Source: Erodium maritimum (lineage: Eukaryota > Streptophyta > Magnoliopsida > Geraniales > Geraniaceae). Taken from it: DNA of 64,000 nucleotides. Positions 11,614 to 22,379 of this stretch are shown one piece after another. Made by a program: the position numbers and the translations under genes. The number at the start of each line of letters is the position of its first letter. The first letter of the stretch is position 1. Below the pieces are notes generated by a model. The model had not been told where the DNA came from. It did not search any database and saw nothing but the letters and a program-made list of their open reading frames with translations. The DNA lies in NCBI GenBank assembly GCA_963921825.1, contig OY997591.1:45777825-45841824 (forward strand), written 5' to 3'.

Positions 11614-11643
11614 TAAAAGCTTGTTCTCCTGTTTCAAAAAAAA

Positions 11644-12249
11644 AACTCTAATTTTTTTTATATTGTTCACTTAAAAAAAATATTGATATTTATGTCATGA
11701 TTGAACTCTATTTCTTTTTATATTGTTCACTTTTGGATCTATGGTATTTGTTTAATTATTATTTGTAACGTGGATCTTGTAAAAATAGATTTGTCTATGC
11801 TGAGATCCTAACCCATGTCCTAACCTCCACCTTTCGTTTATTATTTATAACGAGGATCTTGTAACGGTTACTCTATGTTCTAATCCCCACCTTTTATTTA
11901 TTACTAAATCCTAACCCAAGCAAACGTAAATTGTCATGTAGTAACGTTGACCGCAACTTTGACATTTTCCGTCCACAAGTTTAACGGCCGGTTCAGAATT
12001 ATGATTTGAGAATAAACGAAAAGGTTTACGTTATGATTTAAGAATAAACGAAAGGTCTACGTTATGATTTTAGGAAAGTTTTAGAGCACGTGACAAGCAT
12101 GTGAATGGTATTTCACGACGCCAGTCACACTTAACAGATTTTGATACATTTTGACAATTAATTGGTGAAACATGTTACTATCTGATACTTTTCATATATG
12201 CGTGTTATGATTTGATGTTTGACCTTAGCACAATGACGTGACATAAAGT
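11644..12249. other. AT-rich spacer with short direct repeats
   Basis: Right flank of the LINE, containing a third copy of the 57-bp unit. Further right, the unit ttatgattt-agaataaacgaaa, gg-ttacg (about 32 bp) is repeated near 11998-12070. A gga-tcttgtaa block recurs at about 11773 and 11866. No gene recognised. Confidence 0.5.
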
Positions 12250-12500
12250 TTCCTCTTTTTGAGCGAAAGTGCATATTTCATTAATTAAAATATGCAATGA
12301 CAATAAGGAGCATCAGAAACTCTCTGACCACGAAGAACATGGCAAGAACACTTAAGAGTGTTCGCTATTCTTTTCACAGTAGAACCGTCCAAGATGGTTT
12401 TGAATTGGCACCCTATGGGCAAGGATAAAATGCGGTTGGGGGGAACGGGGTACCGGAGATCAGAGACTTCGACAGTAATTGTAAAGACCACCACAGTTAA
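12250..12500 (-). mobile_element. possible LINE 3' fragment
   Basis: The + strand reads cctctttttgagcgaaagtg, then catatttcattaatta. Its complement resembles a plant LINE trailer ending in gctcaaaaa. No poly-T longer than five, no target duplication and no domain, so this is tentative. Confidence 0.3.
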
Positions 12501-12524
12501 AAGAATTATTATTTAAAATTGTTC

Positions 12525-15177
12525 GATTAGAACGTCGAGGTTGGAAAACAGGTTGAATTTTGAAACAAATGCAAAAGAAAAAAAGAAGCAAACTTGGGCC
12601 ATGTTGATTTAAGCCCAGCACGCTAAGCCCAAGCCAACACCGGGCCCAAGCCCACTACCCCCTCAACCCTAACTGTTCATCTTCTTCTTCACGCAGCCGT
12701 GCACAAATCCTGAGGCAACCCCTTCTCTCTCAGTTCTCCTTCCTTCCTCTCTCGCTCTCTTCTTCTCTCATTGACGCCGCCCTCGCTCCGTCCCGAGCTG
12801 GAGTTCTGCGAATCAGACCACGCCGACCACGAGACGAGACGCCGTCGCCGGAAGTTTCTCGCCCAGATTCTTCTCCCCCGAGCTCGAATCACACCGCGCC
12901 TGTGACGAAGTTCTCAGCACCGGTAAGCAACGCGCCGGCCCCGTTCGTCTTCCCCGACCACCTTCCCCACCTGAGAATCGCGCGCGCGAGACCTCTTCGG
13001 CCAGAACTCCTCGCGACGGACTCAACTCCCGCGCCGGAGAGCTCGACCCAGATCCACCATCCCGAGCTCGAGTTGGGTTTTGTGAGGCGTGAATCCTCGC
13101 TTGGCGTAGGTCGCCGGAGAACCTCACCGGATCCACGATGTGAATCAACTCCCAGCGTCTCCGCGGTTCCTCCGAGCTCCCTACCGCCGCCGTCGCCGCC
13201 GGACTGGAACAACCCTAGCCGTCCCCTCCCTCGTGCTCGGATTGAGCCTCTAGACGGATTCGGGCCTTGGGCCAGACCTGGTCCGGTTGGACCTCAGGCC
13301 AGGCCTTGGGCCAGGCCCAGGTCCCTGGATTGGGTTCTGGACTCGGGTCTGGACCCGGGTCTGAGTCGGGTATGGGGCCGGGTTCGGGTCGGGTCTAGGT
13401 CTGGATTTTGGACCGGGTCGGATCCGGGTCTCGTTCTCGGATTCGGGTCGGACATATTATTTAATTGTTTTAAATAATAAGAAAAAGGAGAATTTAAAGG
13501 ACTAAATTGATAAATTAGAGGACTGATTCGGACTGTACCGGTACTGATTATCAATTTTACCTATTAGAATCAGACTTTGACTTCGCCCGAGAAGACCGAA
13601 GGTAGGCCCGAACATCAGCAGCTAGGAGACGTAGCTGTTTATTCTTCTTGAGGTAGTGAAAGTAGCGAATACCGGTTTAATTACGGAAAGTTACTAGTAT
13701 GCATGTTAGGTAATAATAATAACCGGAAAGTTCCTAGTTGGCATATAGGTTGTGTTTCACTAGAATAACCGCTTTCAATTACATTAATAACCGGGATGAG
13801 TCTTAGTGTGCATGTAGGATGTGATTCACTAGAGTAATTGCTTTCAATTCTTGAGAAATTGACATGCTGGTAGATTGGCCATGTCGAGCCTTAGGTTGTT
13901 TGCTGATTGTAATGCCTGATCTTTGATTGAGATGCATGATGTGTGACTAATGTGTCGATAAGATTAAGAATCATGCTATGTTATACCCGGTGAGCATGTT
14001 GTGACTATGTGTGGGCAAGTGTGCCGTGTTTGATGTGCTGTGAACCTTTGATAGTGATATGATCGGGTGAGTGATAGACCGATTTGTGTGTTATGGTGAG
14101 TTGGCTCGGTTGGTATACCTTGGTCGAACTATGGCATTGTGTACGTTTGTTCTCTTGATGTGGGTTCCAAGAGGAGGTATGTCCGGTGTGATACCTACAC
14201 TGAGAAAGTATGTCGGTGTAGAGTATCGAGGACGAGGATGGATGATCATTACCCCGATGCTTTGTGGTCCGAGAAGGCGTACGACCGAGGTATGTGTCGA
14301 TCCGGTATGCGTGAGGCCCTGACTCTACGTGACAAGAAGACGTCCGACTGAGGGATTTCCCGTCTGGGATGTTACCCCGATTCTACATGATGGGAAGATA
14401 TCGGGACTGATGTTGTGTGTTCCGGTACGATATAAATGGGACGGGTTGTGATAGCCGGTGATTTTGGGAACGGTTGTACTGAATTATGTGTTTTTCTGCT
14501 GTGTGCTCTGTGCGTGCTGGTTGGCTCTGTGCGTTGTTGTTTATGTGATTGTGGTCTTGTGAGAGTGTTTAATGACTCGAGATGCTGTTATACCTGAATT
14601 CCTTGTTTTGCCATGCGAGTTCGCATGTGTGGTCGGCTGTGAGATAACCGTGAGCGTTGTCCTTTGAGAATTGTTAGGTGAAGAGTACCAAGAGCAAAAG
14701 TGAGATGAGTGTACATTTCGGTTCAATGTTGAGTTTGATTTACGGGTTGTGCCCGAGTGAAGGTCAGGCGTTGCCTTAGGTTGATTGTTTTTGGCGGTTA
14801 GTTATGCTTTGCTAGTATGCCCTAATTGAACAGTTACTCGTGCCATTGAACTGATGTTCATGACCTTAACTACTTTTCCTACTGAGCGAAATCTCACCCT
14901 TTACTTTGTTGTTTTTCAGGTGTTGAGCGGGATCAGTACTAGCATGATTCTCGGAGCTTGGGAGTTGGCGAGTGTTTTGGCTAATGTCTAGAGACGTACA
15001 GTTTTTATTGTTGTTGTAAACTCTTTTATTACGTAATTTTACCGAGATGTTGACTCGTGTGGATGTTTGGAGGTTTTAAATCTTATTTCGAGATTCTTTT
15101 TCACTATTAAATGGTTTACTTATTTACAATTTAAGTTCACGTCTCGAGTATGGCCAAACCGGATTTGGGGCGTGACA
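12525..15177 (+). mobile_element. Gypsy-type LTR fragment (large LTR, degenerate)
   Basis: Ends at 15177 in ggatttggggcgtgaca, matching the LTR terminus ttggggcgtgaca of the Gypsy family at 31647 and 48484. It shows the same organisation: a pyrimidine-rich leader with CTTCTTCTTC at 12680, a GC-rich block with CCGG-type repeats at 13260-13450, and a T-rich 3' third. It is a different subfamily, with no extended identity to the 2.85-kb LTRs. No primer site follows the terminus, so it is a 3' or solo LTR. The 5' edge was not located precisely. Two ~100-bp related units (ataaccgg, then g-catgt-aggt-tgtg-ttcacta) lie at 13720-13850. Confidence 0.55.
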
Positions 15178-16123
15178 GTAATAGTAATGGTGGGAGGCAA
15201 AATACCGACTAGGGACCCCTCCCAAGACCAGTCACTGATGCCTAGGCATGGCCTCATCCCTCCCGGTGGGGCTTCTTCCTTACGTGTGATTGATCTCCCC
15301 ATCCGGATGCATGCGGCTTCTTCCTCCGACCTCTAACAACTGCTCTTCCCCCAACATGGGCTGCTTGTACTTCTAGAGCTCCTCCGCCGCCCATCCCACC
15401 ACTTCCTAGGGGTGAGGGATTAGTGCTAGACTCAGCAAAGTGCTTGTTCCCGCCAGTCGGCCACAAGATCTTCGTGTGTACAAAAGCTGGGGTATGGGGG
15501 CTGGACCACCCACAGATGTCTGACTTCTCCGGCAGAACATGGGGACCCCGGTTAGGTACCGGGTCCATTGTTACGCCAGATCCCATCCCCCGAAGTGATC
15601 CAGCAATAGGTAACGGGTCCATTGTCAGCGGGGCCGAGTTCTGATCCCATGTTCCCCATCTAGGGCAGCCTTCTCACCACCATATGCCCCTTGGGGTCGC
15701 GTCCGCATCCCCGAGACCCGGAAGCCATCTCTCCACCGGCAAAGGAGGCATGACAATCGGTGTAGGGGTCACTAGTGGCACAAGAGAGACGGAAAGAGGG
15801 AGACGCGGCGAGGGCTGTGGAAAAACCAGCCACTCCCACCCGTATTTAAACCCCACACCAGGCGTGGTCTGCGAGGTCAACGGGATGGGAATGGCAACCA
15901 CTAGGACAACGAAGCCGACAGGTCCAGGCGGCGCAACAAGAACAACGATAGACGAGAGCTCCATAGCGCTGGCGTAGGCTAAGACTAGGGTTAGGGTAGG
16001 CTCCCAATTCGAGAGAGAATCTTTTATAATAAGGTGTCTAGAGTTTCCTCTTAAATTTATGTAAAGTGATCTTATTTTCTATTTATCGTCTTAGGCTTGT
16101 GTTTGTTTTTTTATGTCTATCTA
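15178..16123 (-). other. GC-rich unassigned segment, possibly a LINE 5' end
   Basis: Read on the minus strand, a pyrimidine-rich leader with attataaaagattctctctc (about 16011-16031) precedes an ATG at 15964 opening a hydrophobic and proline-rich frame of 96 codons. A further proline/glycine-rich frame lies at 15254-15622. A leader plus proline-rich ORF1-like sequence is what the 5' end of a plant LINE can look like, but I recognise no domain and no ORF2 follows. It is cut off by the LTR end at 15177. Confidence 0.25.
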
Positions 16124-16427
16124 CAGGGTCGGCCTAATACTTCCCGGGGCCTAAAGCGGAAGTTGTAAACGTGGCCTTTAATAAGAATATAAAGAGTCGA
16201 TACTTCGATAATTTTGTTAATAGAGTGGATAAAAATCATACTCTATAAACTATATTATTACACTAATACTAAAAATATTAATATTTATATACCAACTATA
16301 TAATTTATTGTGCATCTCTAAATTATTTATAACATTTTTGCATCAAATCTTGTTTGCGTGTTATTAGAAGATGGTTATTTTTAACTTGATTTTTCACCAT
16401 TTGTTATCAATAGTAATATAATAACAA
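16124..16427 (+). mobile_element. hAT-type left terminus
   Basis: cagggtcggcct followed by ggggcctaaagcgg resembles the hAT family end at 4309 and, in complement, the right end at 51613. The flank tctatcta at 16116-16123 shares its first five bases with tctatgat after 51613. The element body is interrupted at 16428 by a MULE; AT-rich sequence resumes at 18045. It may be the left end of one element whose right end is at 51613. Confidence 0.5.
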
Positions 16428-18035
16428 GGGAAAATTTCAATTTAATACCCTGCCAAAAATTTATTTGCAATATAATACCCTAACCTGTTTTTCTTGCAAT
16501 ATAATATCCTGACTAACATTTATTTTCAGTTTGATACCTAACGTTAACTTTCCGTCAATTTTTTAACGGAAAATGATCACATGACCTTATATTTTTGAAA
16601 AATACCCATATTACCCTTTATTCTTTTAAAACCCTAATTCTTTTCTAACAACCAAACCAAAACCCTCAGACCTTGTTGATGATGTTGAACAACAACATCG
16701 TAAGCAGCTGCGCGACCCCTCCGCTCATCATCATCCCCATCACAATCCATACCCATCACCATCTCCGAACACTTAATTACAATCCCTAGTCGTCACCGTC
16801 TCCGACCTCGCCCCCTCCACCACGGCGTCAACGAGTTCTCAGAATGCTTGGGGAGCGATACGGGAAGCCAGCGACGGCATGGTCCGGCCTTCTTCACCGG
16901 TCGTAAGAGCGAGGCTTTGGAGCTTGGTACAGGATTTGAGGATGTTGGTTGGGAGTCAGAGCTCGGAGATGAAGCCTTCAATCGCGTTTGTGCAGAGGTA
17001 GCCTTCGATCTGCTAGTGCTCCCTTCCCCTCGCCAACAAATTTTGGGTTTGATTTGGATTTGGGTAAGCTTAAAGGTTTGGGGATGTGAGTTACGGATTT
17101 GGGTAAGTTTGAAGGTTTGGGTTTGGGATTATAAACTAGGTGATGTAGGTGATTCAGTCATGTTTTGTGCTCATTTTCTTCATTGTTTTGTATTCTCGTG
17201 TGTTCTTTCTTCAATGATTGGTGATGTTCGTCCAAATTGTTTTGGACAGAATTTGGTGATGTTCTGCAGTGGTATTGATATTTTAGAAACATTTGTAAAC
17301 GGTAGCAAATTGTATTGAAATGTGTTCTACGATGCTCTCTTCAATTCCATGGTCAACATTCTTGCAAAAATAATGTACTGACAAGTAAATGGTAGCAAAT
17401 TGTAACCATGTGCCTCTTGTCCCAATTTAGTTTGCAGAAAGTTTTGACATTGGGTCAATGAGTTCATCGGAAAAAATGACAAAGGGGAAGGTTATGTGAA
17501 TAGAGGTTTGGATGATTATCAATTTTTAAGGGAAAATGGTGAGATTGAGTTTGAGAAATTGAGTTTGAAGAATGAAAACAAAACAATATGAAAATTTAAA
17601 AAAGAAAGAAAATTAAAAGAAATTTTTTGAAGATAAAACTATTTTTCAATATAAAAACATATTTTTATAAAAATAAAAAAACTGATTTTAAAATAAAACT
17701 GATTTTAAAAAAATAAAAACATATTTTTAAAAAATAAAAATTGATTTTAGAATTAAATAAAAGAAGTTGAAAATAAATAATAACAAAAGAATTTTAAAAA
17801 CTGAAAATTTAAAAAAATGATTTTTTTTAAATCAATGGCATGTGTTGAAAATTTTATTGTTATTGAAGGGCATTTTGGACTTTCTACACTTTTTGGATGA
17901 GAAGTTAACGGAAAAGTAATGTTGTGTACCAAACTGAAAATAAATGTTTGCCGGGGAATTATATTGCAAGAAAAACATGTTAGGGTATTATATTGCAAAT
18001 AAATGTTTGCTAGGGTATTAAATTGAAATTTTCCC
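16428..18035. mobile_element. MULE with ~140-bp terminal inverted repeats
   Basis: The left arm starts gggaaaatttcaatttaata and the right arm is its complement, ending gaaattttccc at 18035. Both arms contain the series tttgcaatataataccctaac and tttcttgcaatataa. The flanks taataacaa (16419-16427) and gaataacaa (18036-18044) agree at 8 of 9 positions, the size expected for a Mutator-type target duplication. The interior 16640-17340 is GC-richer than the arms and flanks and carries an open frame of 156 codons at 16848-17318, which I do not recognise. It may be captured host DNA, which would make this a second Pack-MULE. No transposase. Confidence 0.78.
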
Positions 18036-18356
18036 GAATAACAAATTTGAAAACTCAACTTACATAAAAATATGTGATAGATGATCAAGTCAAAGGTATA
18101 AACACAATAAGATTTTTATAACAAAAATCTTAGATATTACGTGATTATGTCAATGAATTAAAAAGAACATCTTAAATCTAAATATTTAGATCCATATAAC
18201 AGAATTATATCAAGTAAACAGAATTATATCAAGTAACAGATTATTTTACTTGTAGCTAAACTTCAAATAACTCTATTCTTACATCTATTAAATGATTTGA
18301 TTAATACATAATATTACAAACCAAACGAGGGATTGAGAACCTAGTTTCCAGTGATC

Positions 18357-18361
<5 letters not shown>
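18036..18361. other. AT-rich continuation of the interrupted hAT-like DNA
   Basis: No gene. It contains a short direct repeat of agaattatatcaagtaa near 18200-18238. It ends at the first (TA)n tract of the element chain. Confidence 0.4.
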
Positions 18362-18399
<38 letters not shown>

Positions 18400-18401
<2 letters not shown>

Positions 18402-18630
18402 AGCTTTCGGGTCAGAACGTAGAACTAATCTGTGTCATTGATTACCCAGATGGGATGGCCACCGAAATTCTGGGGGGTGATTGATTACGTAATCAATTAT
18501 AAGATGTGCATTAATTAAAAAGATATTAAAAGATATGTATTAAATCTGAGCCTTTAATTCTATGATCCAAGGGCCCAGATTGAAAGTTCTACGTTCTGAC
18601 GAAATTATAAAGTTTGTACCTGATTGTTAT
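18400..18630. mobile_element. alpha element, copy 1
   Basis: ggagctttcgggtcagaacg at the left; complement of gttctgacgaaattataaag, ttgtacctgat at the right. Internal similarity to the copies at 26376 and 27785 (block ggatggccaccgaaattc; block gatccaagggcccagatt). TA tracts on both sides. Confidence 0.7.
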
Positions 18631-18655
18631 CATATATATATATATATATATATAA

Positions 18656-19118
18656 TTGGTATCAGGTACAAACCCCCCCTTATTGTGCAAACTACGAACC
18701 AATCTGACCATAGGATCCCCCCAAAGTGATGTCAGCAGAGCGCACCAGATGCTGACACGTGGACAATAAATATATAAAACACCGCACCTTATTGTGCAAA
18801 CTACGAACTCACCAAGTGCTGACACGTGGGCGTGCGCGCTGCTGGTGCGCGCGCACACAGTACTGATAGTTTGTGTAGCACGATGCTGATAGTTTGCGCG
18901 CACAGTGCTGATAGTTTGCATTTGTGCTAAACTATCAGCACCGTGCTTGTAAACTATCAGCACCCGCGCGCGCGCGTGGTTAACACGCGCACGCACGCGC
19001 GAAGCGGCCACGTGTCAGCACTGCGCGCGCTCTGTTGACGTCACTTTGACCGCATCCTGTGGCTTAGATTGGTTCGTAGTTTTGCACAATAAGGATGGTT
19101 TTTACTGGATAGCTACCC
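18656..19118. mobile_element. beta element, copy 1
   Basis: GC-rich element between TA tracts. The left edge is ttggtatcaggtacaaacc, the right edge the complement ending actggatagctacc. The interior is built of repeated inverted pieces of the string gtgctgatagtttgcgc and gacacgtgg, which can fold into several hairpins. Runs of alternating gcgcgc occur at about 18830-19030. Confidence 0.7.
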
Positions 19119-19134
19119 TATATATATATATATA

Positions 19135-19372
19135 AGGTAGATATCCAGTAAAAACCACTCTTATTGTGCAAACTACTAACTCACCAGGTGTTGACACGTG
19201 GCGCGCACAGTGCTGATAGTTTGCGCAACACGGTGCTAATAGTTTGCGCGCATAGTGCTGATAGTTTGCATTTGTGCTAAACTATTAGCACCGTGCTGCA
19301 CAAACTATCAGCATTGTGCGCGCCACGTGTCAGCACCTGGTGAGTTCGTAGTTTGCACAATAAGGTGCGGTG

Positions 19373-19425
<53 letters not shown>

Positions 19426-19537
19426 CCACGTGTCAGCATCTGGTGCGCTCTGCTGACATCACTTTGGGGGGATCCTATGGCTCTCGTGGATTCGTAGTTT
19501 GAGGGGGGGGGGGGGGGTTGTACCTGATACCAACCCT
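19135..19537. mobile_element. beta element, copy 2 (inverse orientation, internal TA expansion)
   Basis: The sequence is the reverse complement of the left half of copy 1: its right end carries the ggtatcaggtacaa terminus, and its interior shares gacacgtgg, agtgatgtcagcagag and gtgctgatagtttgc. Where copy 1 has aataaatatataaaa, this copy has a 48-bp (TA)n tract (19374-19421), so the microsatellite here grew inside the element. A G16 run lies at 19503-19518. Confidence 0.68.
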
Positions 19538-19823
19538 ATATATATATATATTGACACTATCTACTAAAAACTAATGATTTAATACAAACTATATATATAT
19601 ATATACATATATATATATGGACACTATCTACTAAAAACCAATTATTTAATACAAACTAGGGACTAATTGTGACCATAAGATTAGAATTAATGAATGGATA
19701 TGAATAAAACATCAAATTGATGGCATATGTGTAAATAAATATAACTTTAAATGTATTTTAGACATTTTAAATAGAAAGATTTAATCTGATTTTTTTACTG
19801 TAGTGTTACTTTAGCGCGAAAAG

Positions 19824-20465
19824 TGTTTCATTTGGTTGAACTGAATGTTTCATTTGCTGTTAAGGTGATATTTTAATGATTCTCCCAAGTCCGACCACCT
19901 TTGAACGAGATCCGACCACCGTTGCGAATCTCTCACTTTCCTCTAGGGATAACATCTATCGGACAATACCATTTGGTGTTCGATTTCATTCGATTGAACC
20001 AAGTATTTCATCTCGTTGCATTTAGTGTTTCATTTAACTGAAATGAATGTTTCATTTGGTTCATTCACTTTAACTCAGTGTTTCATTTCACTAAATCCAC
20101 TATTAACGACACTTACAAGAGAAGAATCGAAGCTTTACAGAGGCTACATCCACCACTTTTAATAAAGTGTTTCATTTGATTGAATTGGATGTTTCATTTT
20201 ATATATAATATAGTCAAATCAAATGTTTCATTAGATTGAATTGAATACTTCACTTGGTATTCAATTTCATTTATTTGAACACAATGTTTCATTTCGCATA
20301 ACTTATTGTTTCGTTTAGCTAAACAGAATGTTTCATTTAACATTCTTTTTTATTTGTTTGAACCTATCGTTTCATCTCCTTAAATTTCGTATTTCATTTT
20401 TGCAGAACTCGCTATTTCATTTGCCAAAACTCACTGTTTCATGTAGTTAAAACTGGTGTTTCATG
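19824..20465 (+). repeat. degenerate GTTTCATTT minisatellite
   Basis: About twenty occurrences of tgtttcattt or close variants, spaced mostly 20-45 bp apart and separated by tgaa/ggtt-rich strings such as ggttgaactgaatgtttcat. The lack of a fixed period suggests an old array. It ends at the TSD of the nested MITE. Confidence 0.7.
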
Positions 20466-20476
20466 AATTGAAAATA

Positions 20477-20896
20477 GGGAAAACTACCAATACCTACCCA
20501 AAACCATGCCCATTTAACTGATGTTTACTCTGAAGTTTAAAGTTAACTGATGCATACCCTGAAGTTACGATTTGTAACTAAAAACCCCTTTTGTCAGCTA
20601 AAATGACGAAAATACCCTTAGTGATTTTTTTAAAATATAAATGAAGTGATTTTTTAAATAAAAATGAAGTCATTTAATAAGTAAATATATATATATATAT
20701 ATAACAAAAGTAATTTTTAAATAATTTTTTTAACATAATTATTGAAGTGTAGTTGAGGGTATTTTCGTCATTTTAGCTGACAGAGAGGTTTTGAGTTACA
20801 TTTTCGAAACTTCAGGGAATGCATCAGTTAATTTTAAATTTTAGGTAAGCATCAGTTAAATGGGCATGGATTTGGGTAGGTATCGGTAGTTTTCCC
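20477..20896. mobile_element. MULE-type MITE with perfect 9-bp target duplication
   Basis: 420 bp. The left end is gggaaaactaccaatacc; the right end is the complement, ending ggtagttttccc. Extended inverted repeats include cccatttaactgatg. Flanked by ttgaaaata at 20468-20476 and 20897-20905. The interior has only AT-rich filler with a short (TA)n. Confidence 0.85.
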
Positions 20897-21589
20897 TTGA
20901 AAATAAATAAAGAACCTCATTCCTGTAATAAAAGCTTCTGAATATGCCTTAAGACATACAAAATGTCATGTTTACAAAACTCCGAGTAGCTTAGAACTCC
21001 AATACAAGACTAATAATAGCCAAAACTCTCAGTAGCTACGAACTCCAATACAAGACTAATAATAGCCAAAAGAGCATCCGGGAACGAATCCAATATAGGA
21101 TAAAATAATAATCAGAATTAATGAAGCCAAAACCACTAACTATTCACTACAAATTACACAACTGAAACAAAAAAAATTCCAACAAACGGCTGCGCAACGA
21201 CCCACCAAAGTCGTGAACTCAATTACAATTGGAGAATTCAAAATATCTGCATCATCAGTAAACACCTATTAAATATGACATTTTCATAAACTTAACCACA
21301 TTAAGCTAATTTTCTATTCATATCCATTGTTCAGTATATTTTTTTTACGAAAAGCACATGGATGAGAGGGAGCTTCGGAGGCACAGATCAAGAATACATT
21401 TGATAAAAGAAAATATCCATAAATTGTAGAGCTTCACCAAAATTTCGACAAACATTTACGGAAGAACAAAAGAAAAGAAGCAGATCCGAACGACAATTTA
21501 CAGAATAGAAGGAAAAGAGTACCGGAGTAGAGTCGTTGCGAGATTTTATTCCAAATGAAAATATTTAATAAAATGGTGTCAGATTGATC

Positions 21590-21890
21590 TCCTGTTCTGT
21601 CGACGTCGATGACCCACGGCGGAGTACCAACATCTACCCTCGATGGGGGAGGAGTACCGACATCTGAACCGCGACGACCGGGACGTTCTAGAAACCGTGT
21701 TCTGGCACGTCCTTTCTCGAGAAACGGAGGTTCGAACTCTTCCTTGCCAGCCACAGTGCTGGTGTTTTGGAGCCGAAGCACACGGTTGGCATTAGTTGAT
21801 AGCTGCGAAGGCGGACCTACGATGACAAAGGCAGCGGCATGTCGGCGTGGGATGTTATGCGAGAGAGAGACTAATTTCTAATAGAAACTA
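21590..21890 (+). other. GC-rich island inside delta element
   Basis: The base composition is markedly higher in G+C than the surrounding element. It contains the near-repeat ggaggagtacc-a-catct (about 21612-21665) and open frames on both strands without a recognisable domain. It may be captured host sequence; not identified. Confidence 0.35.
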
Positions 21891-22379
21891 AATAAAGTTG
21901 AATTAGGGTTTGGTAAATGAGTAAGTAAGAAAGGACGTAAACACCCTTTACAAAGGCTGAAATGTAAAAATTAAAAACGAATATAATGCAAATTACAACA
22001 TATGCCATTGTTGATGCATTTAATCTCATCCGTCAAATTCATTACTCTAATGGCCATATTTAGTCCCTAGTTTTTATTGAATCACATAGTTTGTAGTGGA
22101 TAGTAAGTCTATATATATATGAGAGCTTTCACGTGCGAACCCTTATTAAAATGTGAACATGCGAACTCAACAACAACATGACACGTGTCGCGCTTAGAAA
22201 TGCTCATCTTTTTTTTCAACCAAGTTTATTAATTTAATTTTTTCCGCTTCGTTTCAACTCCGATTTAATTTTTTTTTCGCCAATATTTTTCTTTTTCCAA
22301 GATCTATCTATCAAGTAGTGTATTGCATATGTTTTAAAGCAAGAAAAAACATGTACGAAAAAAATTATGATAAACACAC

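Larger units (their letters stand above)
7109..11643 (+). mobile_element. L1-type LINE, ORF2 only, decayed
   Basis: Flanked by near-identical copies of aactctatttttttt (left about 7094-7108; right from about 11644, with an extra a) and ending ataataaaagcttg, then tttc and an A run. The order inside is a short GC-rich leader, endonuclease, reverse transcriptase, and a C-terminal RNase H as in plant L1 elements. Only about 380 bp separate the 5' edge from ORF2 and no gag-like ORF1 is present, so ORF1 has been lost or the element never carried it. Nonsense codons and frameshifts are scattered throughout; the coding parts are listed separately. Confidence 0.85.
19618..22109. mobile_element. delta element (2.5 kb, TA-flanked)
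   Basis: The left edge is gacactatctactaaaaac (with a partial duplicate at 19553). The right edge is the complement: tagtccctagtttttattga, then gtagtggatagtaagtc at 22109. The subterminal block actagggactaa, aattaatgaatgga is present in both arms. The interior holds a degenerate GTTTCATTT repeat array, a nested MULE MITE, and a GC-rich segment at 21590-21890. No transposase recognised. Confidence 0.65.

Noticed and set aside
12902-13477. 191-codon proline-rich frame
   Set aside because: Lies in the GC-rich part of a Gypsy-type LTR. Frames are open on both strands because of the CCGG-rich repeats, with no recognisable domain.
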